A stretch of 64,000 nucleotides of DNA from Chryseobacterium vrystaatense (lineage in GTDB: Bacteria > Bacteroidota > Bacteroidia > Flavobacteriales > Weeksellaceae): contig NZ_JPRI01000006.1 of assembly GCF_000737765.1 (NCBI RefSeq), positions 124,001-188,000 of the forward strand, given 5' to 3'. Made by a program: the position numbers and the translations under genes. Under the pieces are notes generated by a model. It did not search any database. It saw only the letters and a list, made by a program, of their open reading frames with translations, and had not been told where the DNA came from. Shown piece after piece: positions 26,332-36,000 of the stretch; the stretch's first letter is position 1, and the number at the start of each line of letters is the position of its first letter.

Positions 26332-27193
26332 TCTAAAAATTGCAGCGCTTTCTGTGATAAGTATCGTTGCTGTGAACTGCAAAAAAGAAGATAAATCTCC
26401 ATCTTATCACAAAGGAGACCTTACCATACTTACCGACGAATCTTTTAAAAGTGTTACTGAGGCTTTGGCGGACGGGTACATGATCAATTATCCTGAGACC
26501 CATATCAAAATCGAAACCAAAAAAGAGGATCTGGGATTTCTTGATCTGCTGCATGATAAGGCTCGAATTGCAGTGATGTCCAGAGAGCTTACGCCTGAAG
26601 AAAAAAAAGCATACGAAGAACAAGTTGACCTGAAGTTTTTGCCAGCTAAATTCGCAGCAGATGCGGTGGTTTTTGTTGTGCCTAAAGATTCTCCCAAACA
26701 GAGCATTTCAATGGATGAAATAAAAAAAGGGTTGGAATCTGAGGCTAAGAATTTTATTTTTGACGGAACCAATTCAAGCAATTTGAATTTTGTTGCTCAA
26801 AAGTTAAAGAAACAGCCAAAAGATCTTAAGTTTTCTATCATCCCGGGTAATCAGAATGTTATTGAAGAATTAGCAAAGCATACTGATAAAATTGGAGTTA
26901 TTGGCCTTAATACTTTCAGTCGTCCCTATGATAAAACTTCTGAGAAGCTTAGAGAAATGGTTAAAGTTCTTCCGATAGAAGATAAAGGGAAATTATACTC
27001 AGTTGATCCGGAAACTCTACGGAATATGACCTATCCTTTTACCCGTGTTCTCTATTTCTTAACCAATGAAGGCAATTTCAATATAGCCAACGGATTTATC
27101 AGATATTCATGTACGCAACTAGGACAGATGATCGTACAAAAAGAAGGTTTGCAACCCTATAATATATACAAAAGAGAGGTTCAAATGCGTTAA
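26321..27193 (+). CDS. PstS-like phosphate-binding family lipoprotein
   Basis: This 290-residue lipoprotein has lipobox AVNC (Cys19). Its fold is that of the phosphate substrate-binding (PstS/SphX) family: GDLTILTDESFKSVTEALADGY near the start, ARIAVMSRELTPEE, the hinge-region FAADAVVFVVPKDSP and IFDGTNSSNLNFV. It ends YPFTRVLYFLTNEG and a C-terminal helix. No Pst permease genes are nearby. Its place after the TonB operon, coupled to a small membrane protein and followed by a TPR gene, is known from related flavobacteria, so a role other than phosphate uptake is likely. The ATG at 26321 starts the signal peptide directly. Confidence 0.82.
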   Translation: MRNSLKIAALSVISIVAVNCKKEDKSPSYHKGDLTILTDESFKSVTEALADGYMINYPETHIKIETKKEDLGFLDLLHDKARIAVMSRELTPEEKKAYEEQVDLKFLPAKFAADAVVFVVPKDSPKQSISMDEIKKGLESEAKNFIFDGTNSSNLNFVAQKLKKQPKDLKFSIIPGNQNVIEELAKHTDKIGVIGLNTFSRPYDKTSEKLREMVKVLPIEDKGKLYSVDPETLRNMTYPFTRVLYFLTNEGNFNIANGFIRYSCTQLGQMIVQKEGLQPYNIYKREVQMR

Positions 27194-27284
27194 AAAACAA
27201 TAAAATAAGAATATACTTTTTATAAAAATATTGTTTTGGTCTAAAAATTGTGGAGCATATAACTCCAATAAAGAAAAATATAAA

Positions 27285-28934
27285 ATGAAAGATATAATGA
27301 TTATGAATGTAAAGAAAATTGCTTTTGGAGCAGCCGTGGTATTTTTTGCCGGTTTTACCTCTGCACAAACATTGCAGGATGGTATTAACAGTATAGACAG
27401 CGATAAATTTGCACAGGCTAAAATCAATTTTACGGAAATGGTTGCAAAAGCACCAACAGCAGAAAATTACTTCTATTTAGGAAATACTTATCTTAAGCAG
27501 AGTGAGCCTGATTATGCTAAAGCTGTAGAAAGCTTTAATAAAGGTTTGGCTGCTGATAGTAAAAGTTACCTTAACAAAATCGGTTTAGCAACTGTAAAAT
27601 TAGGTAAAGGTGATAAAAGTGCAGTGGCTGAAATTCAGAAAATTGTAACTGATTCCAGAGAAAAGGACCCTGAAGTATTGTTCAGAGCCGCTGAAGCTTT
27701 AACTTTATTTGAGAAAAACAATGCTCCTGATTTAGCGATTCAGTTTTTGACGAAAGCGATTGAAAAAGCAGAGAAAAAAGGAGTTCCGGCACATTACTAT
27801 TATACACTTGGAGATGCTTACAGAATAAAAAGAGTTCCGGGTGATGCCATGTCTGCTTACGACAAAGCCTTACCTTTAGCTAAAAATAAAGCTTCTGTTT
27901 ATACAAGAATGGGAACGCTTTGGATGGCAGCTCAATTGTGGAAAAATGCAAAAGAAAGTCTTGATAAATCTATTGCCGTAGATGCAACATATGCACCTGC
28001 CTATAAAGCGATGGCTTCTTATAACATCAGATATCAGGAGAATGCAAAAGCAACCCAAGACCTTATCAATTATACGAAATATGCTGATGAGGATCCATAT
28101 ACTCAGTTAGAAATTTCTAAATTATATTTCACGAACGAAGACTATGCCAACTCTAAAGTTGTATTAGATAAGATCTTTGATAAGATTGATGATCCGATCA
28201 AATTTAAATTGAGAGCATATCAGTCTTTTGCTGATGGAAATTATGCAGATGCAAAACAGAATATGGATACATTCGTATCTCAGGCTGAGAAAACAAGATT
28301 GCAGCCGGCAGATCAGGGTCTTCAGGGACTTATCGCTGCAGGATTGGCAAAAACTGAAACTGATGCCGCTAAAAAATCTGCTTTAATGACAGAATCTCAG
28401 CAGAAAATTGCAATCGCTAAAGCTGCTAAAGATGAAACTATGAAGTGGGATATTGAGCTTGCGAATATTGCAGGTGGAGGTGCTTCTCAGGCTGAAGCAG
28501 AAAAAGGACCAACTACTCCGGAAATTGAAGCGTTGAAGAAGAAAGTAGCAGCTAATAAAGAAGATTCTGATTCTCTGTTTAAATTAGCTACAGCTTACCA
28601 GGATGTTAAAAACTGGAACGGTGCTGTTCTTACCTGGCAGAAAATGAGTATCCTTCTTCCAGATTGGGCACCGGCTTATTACAGCCAGGGATATTCTTAT
28701 CAGCAGGCAGGAAACAATGATGCTGCAAAATTAGCGTACGAAAAATTCATCAGTACGGTGAAGCCAGCAGATCAGGAAGCTAACAAACAGACTTTAGCGT
28801 ATGCTTACTTCGCGGTAGCGTATATGAATAAAGATTCTGATGCTGCAAAAGCTAAGGATTATGTAGCTAAATCTTTACAGCTTGATCCGACGTATCAGGA
28901 TGCTGTAAAATTAAATGCAGAAATCAACAAGTAA
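27285..28934 (+). CDS. Secreted tetratricopeptide repeat protein
   Basis: This protein of about 549 residues has a signal peptide (NVKKIAFGAAVVFFAGFTSAQ) and tandem TPR helices along its length, for example ENYFYLGNTYLKQSEPDYAKAVESFNKGL, HYYYTLGDAYRIKRVPGDAMSAYDKAL and PAYYSQGYSYQQAGNNDAAKLAYEKF. An Ala/Gln/Glu-rich linker lies near residue 395. It should be a periplasmic scaffold. The start could be 27285 or 27303; both precede the signal peptide. It lies 91 bases after the PstS-like gene and is probably cotranscribed. Confidence 0.88.
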   Translation: MKDIMIMNVKKIAFGAAVVFFAGFTSAQTLQDGINSIDSDKFAQAKINFTEMVAKAPTAENYFYLGNTYLKQSEPDYAKAVESFNKGLAADSKSYLNKIGLATVKLGKGDKSAVAEIQKIVTDSREKDPEVLFRAAEALTLFEKNNAPDLAIQFLTKAIEKAEKKGVPAHYYYTLGDAYRIKRVPGDAMSAYDKALPLAKNKASVYTRMGTLWMAAQLWKNAKESLDKSIAVDATYAPAYKAMASYNIRYQENAKATQDLINYTKYADEDPYTQLEISKLYFTNEDYANSKVVLDKIFDKIDDPIKFKLRAYQSFADGNYADAKQNMDTFVSQAEKTRLQPADQGLQGLIAAGLAKTETDAAKKSALMTESQQKIAIAKAAKDETMKWDIELANIAGGGASQAEAEKGPTTPEIEALKKKVAANKEDSDSLFKLATAYQDVKNWNGAVLTWQKMSILLPDWAPAYYSQGYSYQQAGNNDAAKLAYEKFISTVKPADQEANKQTLAYAYFAVAYMNKDSDAAKAKDYVAKSLQLDPTYQDAVKLNAEINK

Positions 28935-28960
28935 TTTAAATTTTAAATTATACATATTAA

Positions 28961-28996
28961 AACTTCCCATGCGTAATGCTTGGGAAGTTTTTATTT
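28961..28996 (+). terminator. Terminator after the TPR gene
   Basis: AACTTCCCA (28961-28969) is perfectly inverted as TGGGAAGTT (28981-28989), followed by a T-rich stretch. Confidence 0.8.
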
Positions 28997-29003
28997 TAAA
29001 TCT

Positions 29004-29011
29004 TATCTTTG
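29004..29011 (+). promoter_or_regulatory. -7 promoter box of bshB1
   Basis: TATCTTTG is a perfect TAnnTTTG box ending 5 bases before the bshB1 ATG (29017), suggesting a leaderless or nearly leaderless mRNA. A TTG lies 21 bases upstream (28980-28982), inside the preceding terminator. Confidence 0.5.
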
Positions 29012-29016
29012 ACTAT

Positions 29017-29736
29017 ATGAAAACAGATATACTTGCCTTTGGAGCACATCCTGATGATGTAGAACTGGGATGTGGCGGAACGATAGCCAAAATGATTTCG
29101 GAAGGAAAAACATGTGTGATTGTAGATCTTACCAAGGGAGAACTTGGAACCAGAGGAACCGATGAAACCAGAAGAGTGGAAGCTGCTGAATCAGCGAGGA
29201 TCCTTGGAGTTGCTGCCAGAGAGAATTTAGGAATGAAGGATGGGTTTTTGGTGAACTCCGAAGAATATCAGATGGAGATTGTAAAAATGATCCGCAAATA
29301 CCGCCCTGAAATCGTCTTAGCCAATGCAATTGATGACAGACATCCCGATCATGCAAAAGGAGCGAAATTAGTATCAGATGCGTGCTTTCTTTCCGGGTTG
29401 AGAAAAATTGAAACAGTTGTGGATGGCGACAGTCAGGAAGTATGGAGACCGAAGCAGATTTTTCATTATATTCAATGGAAAGATATCAAACCGGAATTTG
29501 TTATTGATATATCTGAACACTTAGATAAAAAGATTGAGGCATGTATGGCATTCAAAACACAGTTTTATGATCCGACTTCTAAGGAACCTGTTACTCCGAT
29601 TGCGACAAAAGACTTTTTTGAAAGTCTTACCTATCGTGCACAGGATTTAGGAAGGTTATCGGGAGTTGCTTATGCTGAGGGATTTACGTCTGAGAAGCTC
29701 ATTGCGATGAAAAATTTTGATGGAATTATTTGGTAA
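29017..29736 (+). CDS. bshB1: Bacillithiol biosynthesis deacetylase BshB1
   Basis: This 239-residue PIG-L/LmbE-type metal hydrolase has the zinc-binding AHPDD motif near residue 9 (LAFGAHPDDVELGCGGTIA). It also has KGELGTRGTDETRRVEAAESARILG, diagnostic of the BshB1 subgroup, and DDRHPDHAKGA. It removes the acetyl group from GlcNAc-malate in bacillithiol synthesis. bshA and bshC are not in this window. The ATG at 29017 gives the normal N-terminus; a longer upstream frame covers the preceding terminator and is rejected. Confidence 0.95.
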   Translation: MKTDILAFGAHPDDVELGCGGTIAKMISEGKTCVIVDLTKGELGTRGTDETRRVEAAESARILGVAARENLGMKDGFLVNSEEYQMEIVKMIRKYRPEIVLANAIDDRHPDHAKGAKLVSDACFLSGLRKIETVVDGDSQEVWRPKQIFHYIQWKDIKPEFVIDISEHLDKKIEACMAFKTQFYDPTSKEPVTPIATKDFFESLTYRAQDLGRLSGVAYAEGFTSEKLIAMKNFDGIIW

Positions 29737-29759
29737 TTAAAAAATCTTCCCTATATTTG
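29729..29759 (+). promoter_or_regulatory. Promoter of tRNA-His
   Basis: TTTG (29729-29732), a 19-base spacer and TATATTTG (29752-29759) form a textbook Bacteroidota promoter. The tRNA begins 13 bases further on. The -33 element overlaps the end of bshB1. Confidence 0.75.
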
Positions 29760-29772
29760 CACTCACAAAACG

Positions 29773-29846
<74 letters not shown>

Positions 29847-29851
29847 CAAAG

Positions 29852-29884
29852 AAAGTACACTTTTTAAAAGTGTACTTTTTTATT
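29852..29884 (+). terminator. Terminator after tRNA-His
   Basis: AAAGTACACT and AGTGTACTTT form an inverted repeat (29852-29878) followed by T residues, 5 bases after the tRNA end. Confidence 0.85.
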
Positions 29885-30094
29885 TTACCATATTTCAAGC
29901 AGAAAATAATGTTCGATTTTCTATTCTTTTAAAAAAAATTTCCTTTCGATTTATTCTTAATCCTAACCCTAGGGCTTAAAAACGGTTTTCTTTATGCACA
30001 TATAGAGAGGAATTAAAAATATTTTTATATTTGATTTATTCAAATAGTGAAACATAATTCTTTTTAAAATCACTTCAAATCAAAACTATTTAAC

Positions 30095-32395
30095 ATGAAA
30101 AAACTCTTTATTATTGCTATTGGGCTATTCTCCTTAATGTCTTATTCACAATCCTATTATCGCAATTTTTTTGATAATAGGGGCTATGATACATCAGTAG
30201 GAACATCAGCCAGTTCAGACCAGCTGGAGTTTTCATGGGCTGTACCTGCCCATATGGAAGCATTGGTATTGATGTATGAAAAAACACATGATAAAAAATA
30301 TGCAGAAACTTTAATAAAGTGCATTGGAAATACAATTGATAGAAGGGATGATCTGAGAGATCAGGTACCGGGACTAAGCAAAATCTATGATTATAGGGGG
30401 ATTTCTGGTGCAGCATGGTCTACTAATCATTACAATGCAACAATGGATTCAGGATTCCCTTATTCACATTTGGTTCATAGTGCTAATATAACATACCCAA
30501 TGGCTAAGTTTGCAGCAATCGTTAAACTTGGTGGAACCGCTATAAAAAATCTGACTTCGGATGCAGGTGGAAGATATGGACTTAAAACATACGATTTGAT
30601 AGCAGACGACCTGATACAAAAAGTAAAAGAAACATTAGACTACCACAATGATCAATGGTATACAGATCCCAATAACCTTGGTTATTATAAAGAAAGAAGT
30701 GATGGTAATCCACCAATAGGTTATCCGGGTGTCGTTTTACCCTTAAATATGCAAAGCTCTGTCGGAAGAGTCTTTGTACAAATGTATAGAGCTACTTCTC
30801 AAAATACCTATTTTGACAGGCTCTACAAGATGGCAAATTTTTTGAAATCAAAGACTTCGCTTAATAGTAATCTTGGGTCATATAGCTGGACTTACTGGCA
30901 GCACACTGACTTACGTGACGATGTTTCTCATGCGGGGCTGACAGCGGTTTTTCCATATGAATGTTATAAATATCAGATTGCAGATGCCAGTAACAACCTG
31001 ATTTATGCATTTTCTGACATAGAAAAATATACTAATACTTTTACGAGAGACATATACAAGTCTCCTTTATCAATCAATAATGGCGTGAATTATACAGCTC
31101 AATCTTGGAATGTTAAGTATAATACCCTGCCTGCTTCTCAATACGATGGCTATATTTCTTATATGTGGATGTATTATTCTGAATATGATCGAAAAATATA
31201 TCAAATAATTGCAGATCTGCAAGCCGCTAAAAATTATTATGAAAACGTAACTGTCGACGGCTCCTCCTTGACCATTGCACTTTTATCCAATTTTGAAAAT
31301 TTAATTGTACCAGTAAATACAGAACATCTACCTGGTGAGGATTCTGATTGGAGAGGCGTAGCAAAAGGAAATTTTGATGATGACAATGATGATGAATTTG
31401 TAAGTATCAGAAATTATGATGGTATGATAAGTGCTTCAGAGCCTTATAATAAGAATTTTCGTTCTGTTGCAACTACTAAAATGTATGGAGCTTCATATAA
31501 CTGGAAAGGGCTGGCTGCCGGTGACTTTTTTGGAGATAATAAAAGCGAAATCATAGCATTAAGTGACCATACCGATTATAACCAGAACGGGTTCTATGTA
31601 TTAAAAATTGAAAATAATGCCATTGTTGAGCATGCAAAATATACAGGATGGGGAGCACAGTCAGATTGGGTAGGGGTTACTGCCGGAAATTTTATCAGCG
31701 GTGGAAAAGATGATGTTATCACAGTAAGAAATTTTAATAAAGAGGTTGCAGTACACAAATTCAATGGAACAGACTTGCAGTCAGTTTTTACAAATACTCT
31801 CAATTTTCCCGCAAATGCCAAAATAAAAGCAATAGCATCAGGTAATCTTGATAATGATGTCAAGGATGAAATAGTACTGCTTGTGGATGCGGATGACAAT
31901 AATTCTATACATAATGGGATACATGTTTATGATATTGATGACAATGGGGTTATGACAAAAGTCGCAGCATATACAGGGTGGGGTTCTGCTTCAGACTGGA
32001 AGGGATTAGCTGTTGGTGATATTGATGGAGATGGAGTAAATGAGATAGTTGCTCACAGAAATTTTGATGGAGAATATAGAGTGTTTAAATTGAGTGGAAA
32101 CAGCTTAATTCCTGCAGGCTCTGAAATTTTTCCTGCTATACAGACAGAAAATAGTGTGATGTGTCTTGGGAATTTTAATTCGGCTTCTCAAAATGATGAG
32201 CTGATTACCCTTAGAAAAGATGGGGGTATTGTCATGTTTTCTGCAGCAAAAGTTATCAAAAAAACTTCTAATACGAATAAGAAATCTGATCCTTGCCAGG
32301 ATGAGCTGCCAGCCGAATTATTCAGTTTACTGAAATCTTCCTTTATTCTCAAAGAAAAATCAGAGACCATAGCATCTGCACAAAGAGGAAAGTAA
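30095..32395 (+). CDS. Large secreted protein: alpha/alpha-barrel-like domain plus FG-GAP/VCBS-like repeats
   Basis: A 766-residue protein with signal peptide MKKLFIIAIGLFSLMSYSQ. Residues 25-400 look like a helical toroid (HMEALVLMYEKTHDKKYAETLIKCI, NNLGYYKERSDG, DDVSHAGLTAVFPYECYK), as in some polysaccharide lyases, epimerases or glycosidases; I cannot name the family. Residues about 420-735 carry some six beta-propeller-type repeats with the pattern W-x-G-x-A-x-G-D/N-F/I-D-x-D-x-x-x-E-I (for example WKGLAVGDIDGDGVNEIVAHRNFDG), as in FG-GAP/VCBS calcium-binding blades. The short tail is not a clear type IX sorting domain. A -7-like TATATTTG lies at 30026-30033; a terminator follows. A glycan-active or adhesive role is inferred. 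Confidence 0.7.
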   Translation: MKKLFIIAIGLFSLMSYSQSYYRNFFDNRGYDTSVGTSASSDQLEFSWAVPAHMEALVLMYEKTHDKKYAETLIKCIGNTIDRRDDLRDQVPGLSKIYDYRGISGAAWSTNHYNATMDSGFPYSHLVHSANITYPMAKFAAIVKLGGTAIKNLTSDAGGRYGLKTYDLIADDLIQKVKETLDYHNDQWYTDPNNLGYYKERSDGNPPIGYPGVVLPLNMQSSVGRVFVQMYRATSQNTYFDRLYKMANFLKSKTSLNSNLGSYSWTYWQHTDLRDDVSHAGLTAVFPYECYKYQIADASNNLIYAFSDIEKYTNTFTRDIYKSPLSINNGVNYTAQSWNVKYNTLPASQYDGYISYMWMYYSEYDRKIYQIIADLQAAKNYYENVTVDGSSLTIALLSNFENLIVPVNTEHLPGEDSDWRGVAKGNFDDDNDDEFVSIRNYDGMISASEPYNKNFRSVATTKMYGASYNWKGLAAGDFFGDNKSEIIALSDHTDYNQNGFYVLKIENNAIVEHAKYTGWGAQSDWVGVTAGNFISGGKDDVITVRNFNKEVAVHKFNGTDLQSVFTNTLNFPANAKIKAIASGNLDNDVKDEIVLLVDADDNNSIHNGIHVYDIDDNGVMTKVAAYTGWGSASDWKGLAVGDIDGDGVNEIVAHRNFDGEYRVFKLSGNSLIPAGSEIFPAIQTENSVMCLGNFNSASQNDELITLRKDGGIVMFSAAKVIKKTSNTNKKSDPCQDELPAELFSLLKSSFILKEKSETIASAQRGK

Positions 32396-32430
32396 GAAAT
32401 AAGGACTTTGAGAATGCACAGTATAGTATA

Positions 32431-32456
32431 AAAACGGACCAAAAGTCCGTTTTTTC
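32431..32456 (+). terminator. Terminator after the FG-GAP-repeat protein gene
   Basis: AAAACGGAC (32431-32439) pairs with GTCCGTTTT (32445-32453) around a 5-base loop, followed by T residues. Confidence 0.88.
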
Positions 32457-32628
32457 TTTTGTAAATCATAAGCAACTTTATTCAAAATCGTATATTTTGA
32501 ATTCAAAAATTCACTTGCAAAACAAATTCTGCCATTGACCCTTTTTTATTGATATTCGTCATAAAATCTCAGATTGATACAATGGCCCTGAGAAATTTTA
32601 CTATATTTAATCCACACTAACGTCAAAT

Positions 32629-33063
32629 ATGGAAATAAAGGTCACTGTAAAGCAGTTGGGGAAGAAACATCCTGTTCTTTCAGAAAAAAAAATTGAAATC
32701 GCTTACGAAGATATCACGATCACCTTAGAAAATCTATTAAAATTAATTGTTCGGCAGCAGGTTGAAGCATTTAATGCCCAATCATTTGAGCTGGAAGATC
32801 AGGATTATACTAAAATTCCTGTGGAAAACTATCTGAATATTCTTACAGATACCGGCAAGGTGGGATTTGGAAGTATTTATAATGAAAAGAAAGCAAATAT
32901 TCAGAAGGCACAGGAAAATGCTATTCTTGCTTTTGAAGACGGGATGTTTGTTGTTTTTTATAATGATGAGCAACTTGAAAATCTTACTCAAACCATAGAC
33001 CTGAGTTTGCAGCATACTTTTGCTTTTATCAGGCTTACATTTCTTGCAGGAAGTTATTGGTAA
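32629..33063 (+). CDS. Hypothetical partner of the DUF4132 protein
   Basis: This 144-residue soluble protein was not assigned to a named family. It starts MEIKVTVKQLGKKHPVLSEKKIEIAYEDITITLENLLKLIVRQQVEAFNAQSFE and contains a DTGKVGFGSIYNEKKANIQKAQENAILAFEDGMFVVFYND stretch, which reads like a small alpha/beta domain. It ends 23 bases before the DUF4132 gene on the same strand, and I believe this pair is recurrent in bacteria. Function unknown. Confidence 0.75.
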   Translation: MEIKVTVKQLGKKHPVLSEKKIEIAYEDITITLENLLKLIVRQQVEAFNAQSFELEDQDYTKIPVENYLNILTDTGKVGFGSIYNEKKANIQKAQENAILAFEDGMFVVFYNDEQLENLTQTIDLSLQHTFAFIRLTFLAGSYW

Positions 33064-33086
33064 TTAAAGACACTGAATCAAAATAA

Positions 33087-36000
33087 ATGGAAATCACAGA
33101 AAAATTAGAATCAAAAAAGACAGTAAATAACTACAGAGATTTACGGAAAGATTTAAAGGAGCAGGCAGAAAAAGGTGTATTATCAAAACTCTTTTCAAAA
33201 CCCGAACTTAAAAAAGAAGTAGCAGAATTTGGTTTGTTGATAGTTGGGAAGACCAATTATTTTGAGAGCCTAACTTTAGGTTCTAAAAAAACAGAAAACC
33301 TTAAAAAGTATATAAAACCCGATATTTGGAACGACAAAGAGTATCATAACCTGTTGGTTTATTTTTTTGGAGAGAATGTAGATCTCGTAAAGTACGCGTT
33401 GAACAAAATGCCATTTAAAATGTATCAGACGGGATATTATCGGCGGTCTTTCCGTGCACCGAATAATGAACAGTACCTATTTCTTAACCAAATCAATTTG
33501 TTAGGGAGCCTGCTTGAGCTTCCCAGTGTATATTCTTACAGTAGTGGAGGTGAACAGTATTTTGATCTTTCGTTAGAAGAACAGATTATTTACGACAGTG
33601 AAATATCAAATAGTTCCAATCAGTTCTACATTTGGTCAGCAGCAATAGATACGGGGAACACAGCGATTTATCAACTGATTGAAGATATTATTTTCAATAA
33701 ACATCCTGAAGGAAAAGTATCCCGGAACATTATAAAAGCATTACTCAACAGTGAGCAAAAGCGATGTTGGGAACTGGTGGAAAAACTCTTGCTGGCTGCA
33801 CAACGGCAGGAAGGTTTGAGGCAAACGGTTCTGGAAGCTTTGGATGAAACCAGTATAGGAGCTTTGGAATACATGACGAATGTGATTGTAGAACATAAGT
33901 TAACCCGATTCTCATCTGTAGTACGTTCTATAGATACCTGGACAGGTTTAGGCTGGGATGCAGAAAAAGAATCGGTGATAAAAAATATCGTTTCATTAGC
34001 GGATACCTATTTCAAGAATCCTGAGCTGATTCCTGATGCCATAAAAAGCAAGAATAATAATGAAGTATACATGGCTCTGTGGGTGCAATCTGTATGGGAT
34101 GTAGAGAAAGCCGTTCCTTATCTGCATCAGCTGTATGATCATGGCAGTGTTGAAAAGAAATGCCTGGCTGTCAAGTTTGCAGGAGAAACCCAAGATCCTT
34201 ATGTCCAAATGCCATTGTATTATAAGGCTGTACTGGAAGGCGATCTGCAGGTTTTAGCATTTGCAGGAGAGCCCTTATCAACATTATTAAGTGCAAATGT
34301 TAAGTCAAAATTCTTTATCAATAATCCTGATTATCCTGATTTCTTCGAAAAGCTGCATGAGCTTACCCAAAAGATAGAGGTGAAGGAAAAGAAATTTGAA
34401 GGTAAAATATTCTCTTGGCTTAATGCCACCTTCAGTAAAAGTACATTATACGCTTCGATGTTCTATTTGGTAGGGGAGAATACTGAAAAACTGAATACCG
34501 TCCTTTCTTATTTTGAGCAGTTTGAACTCTCATTGCGTGAACAGTTATCAAGAGCTATTTTGGGTGAGTTCTACTGTTATTCGTACTCCTATAATTTCGG
34601 AAAGAAAAAACTCGCTGTAACACCATTCCAGAAAGAGTTTGCATTTAAAATTCTCAAAGACCGCAGTGAATCTTTGATCGCATCAAGCATCAATGTATTA
34701 CAGCAACATCCTTTAAATAAGGAAGAAATAATGATTTTCTTTGATATGTTTAAAAGAAAAGGCGGTACACTTCGAAAGAAGCTTATAGAGCTTGTGATAG
34801 AGCAGGAGGATGGGGTAGTTGCTCCATTGATTGAGGAATTAATGACCAAAGGAGATATCGAACAGCGAACTGCCTCACTGGATATCATGCTTCAGCTTCA
34901 AAAAGAAAGAAGAGCGTCTGCTCAAATCGGTACCTGGACCAGCCAGTTTGCTGAAAGGCGAAAGGTATCCGAAAGAGAACAGGGCCTTTTAGATCAGATT
35001 AATCCTTCAGGAGATCAGACCATACTTTCCGCTGAAAACGGATTTGGCTTTTATGATCCTTCCGTAATTTCAAAGTATGCATTACCCAAGGTAGAAGCAG
35101 ATTCAATATATGCGCAGGCAACCAAAAATGATAAATATGGTTTCACCCTATCCATTGCCAAGATAAAAGAAGAATTAAAAAAACTCAATGATTTATTTCT
35201 GCAGCATAAAGACCATGAATATGAATCAGAAGAGTGGGGTAATTCTGTAACCAAAGTATTAATGGGAAATACTTTCCGTGCGATTAAAAGAAATACAGAG
35301 GGGTTTACTCCTCAGCAGTTAGCCGAAAATTATCCCCTGCATGAGGTATGGGAACAGTGGTTTAAAGATTCAGGAATGCTGCCGAGAGATTTATTTTTGC
35401 TGACATTTGCCGAAAAGTGCGACCGAAAAGTATTCAGGGAATTCCTGGAGGGATATGTGTTTTACCATAAGAATGTCATACCCAATCCTATCAAAGATGA
35501 CTACAATTGGAATAATCCTATCAGCAGAATTCTCGAATCCCTAAAACATAAATTTGTATTCGAGGAAAAAACTGATTTTCTGATAGATGCCTGCAGTACA
35601 CTCTTTGCTCATCTTCCGGACGATGTCATCAATTATAAAGGAAAAGATGATAAGGATTACTACTATACACAAAGAGGAAATGGCTGGCAGCAACTAGGCT
35701 TTTTTTATGTTTTTTTATGGGTTATCCCTAAGAAGAATCTTACAGATGAACAGCATATCAAGCAATGGAATTTATATCGATGGATGCAGTATAACGGGTT
35801 GCAGGATAATATAAAAGTTTCTGTGCCGCCATTGTATTTATTTTGTAAGGCTTATGAATTGCAAATCATTACCAAAGGTGAACTTTACGAAGGGATTATC
35901 ACAGCTGAATCAGCTATAAGAGATCTTACCAGAACCCAAACATATCCCAACCAGGAAAATTATCCTGAGGAATTTCCTTTTCTGAAACCGATGATTGATG

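Noticed and set aside
28915..29016. Longer N-terminus for BshB1
   Set aside because: It would translate the terminator hairpin and promoter; the family start is at 29017.
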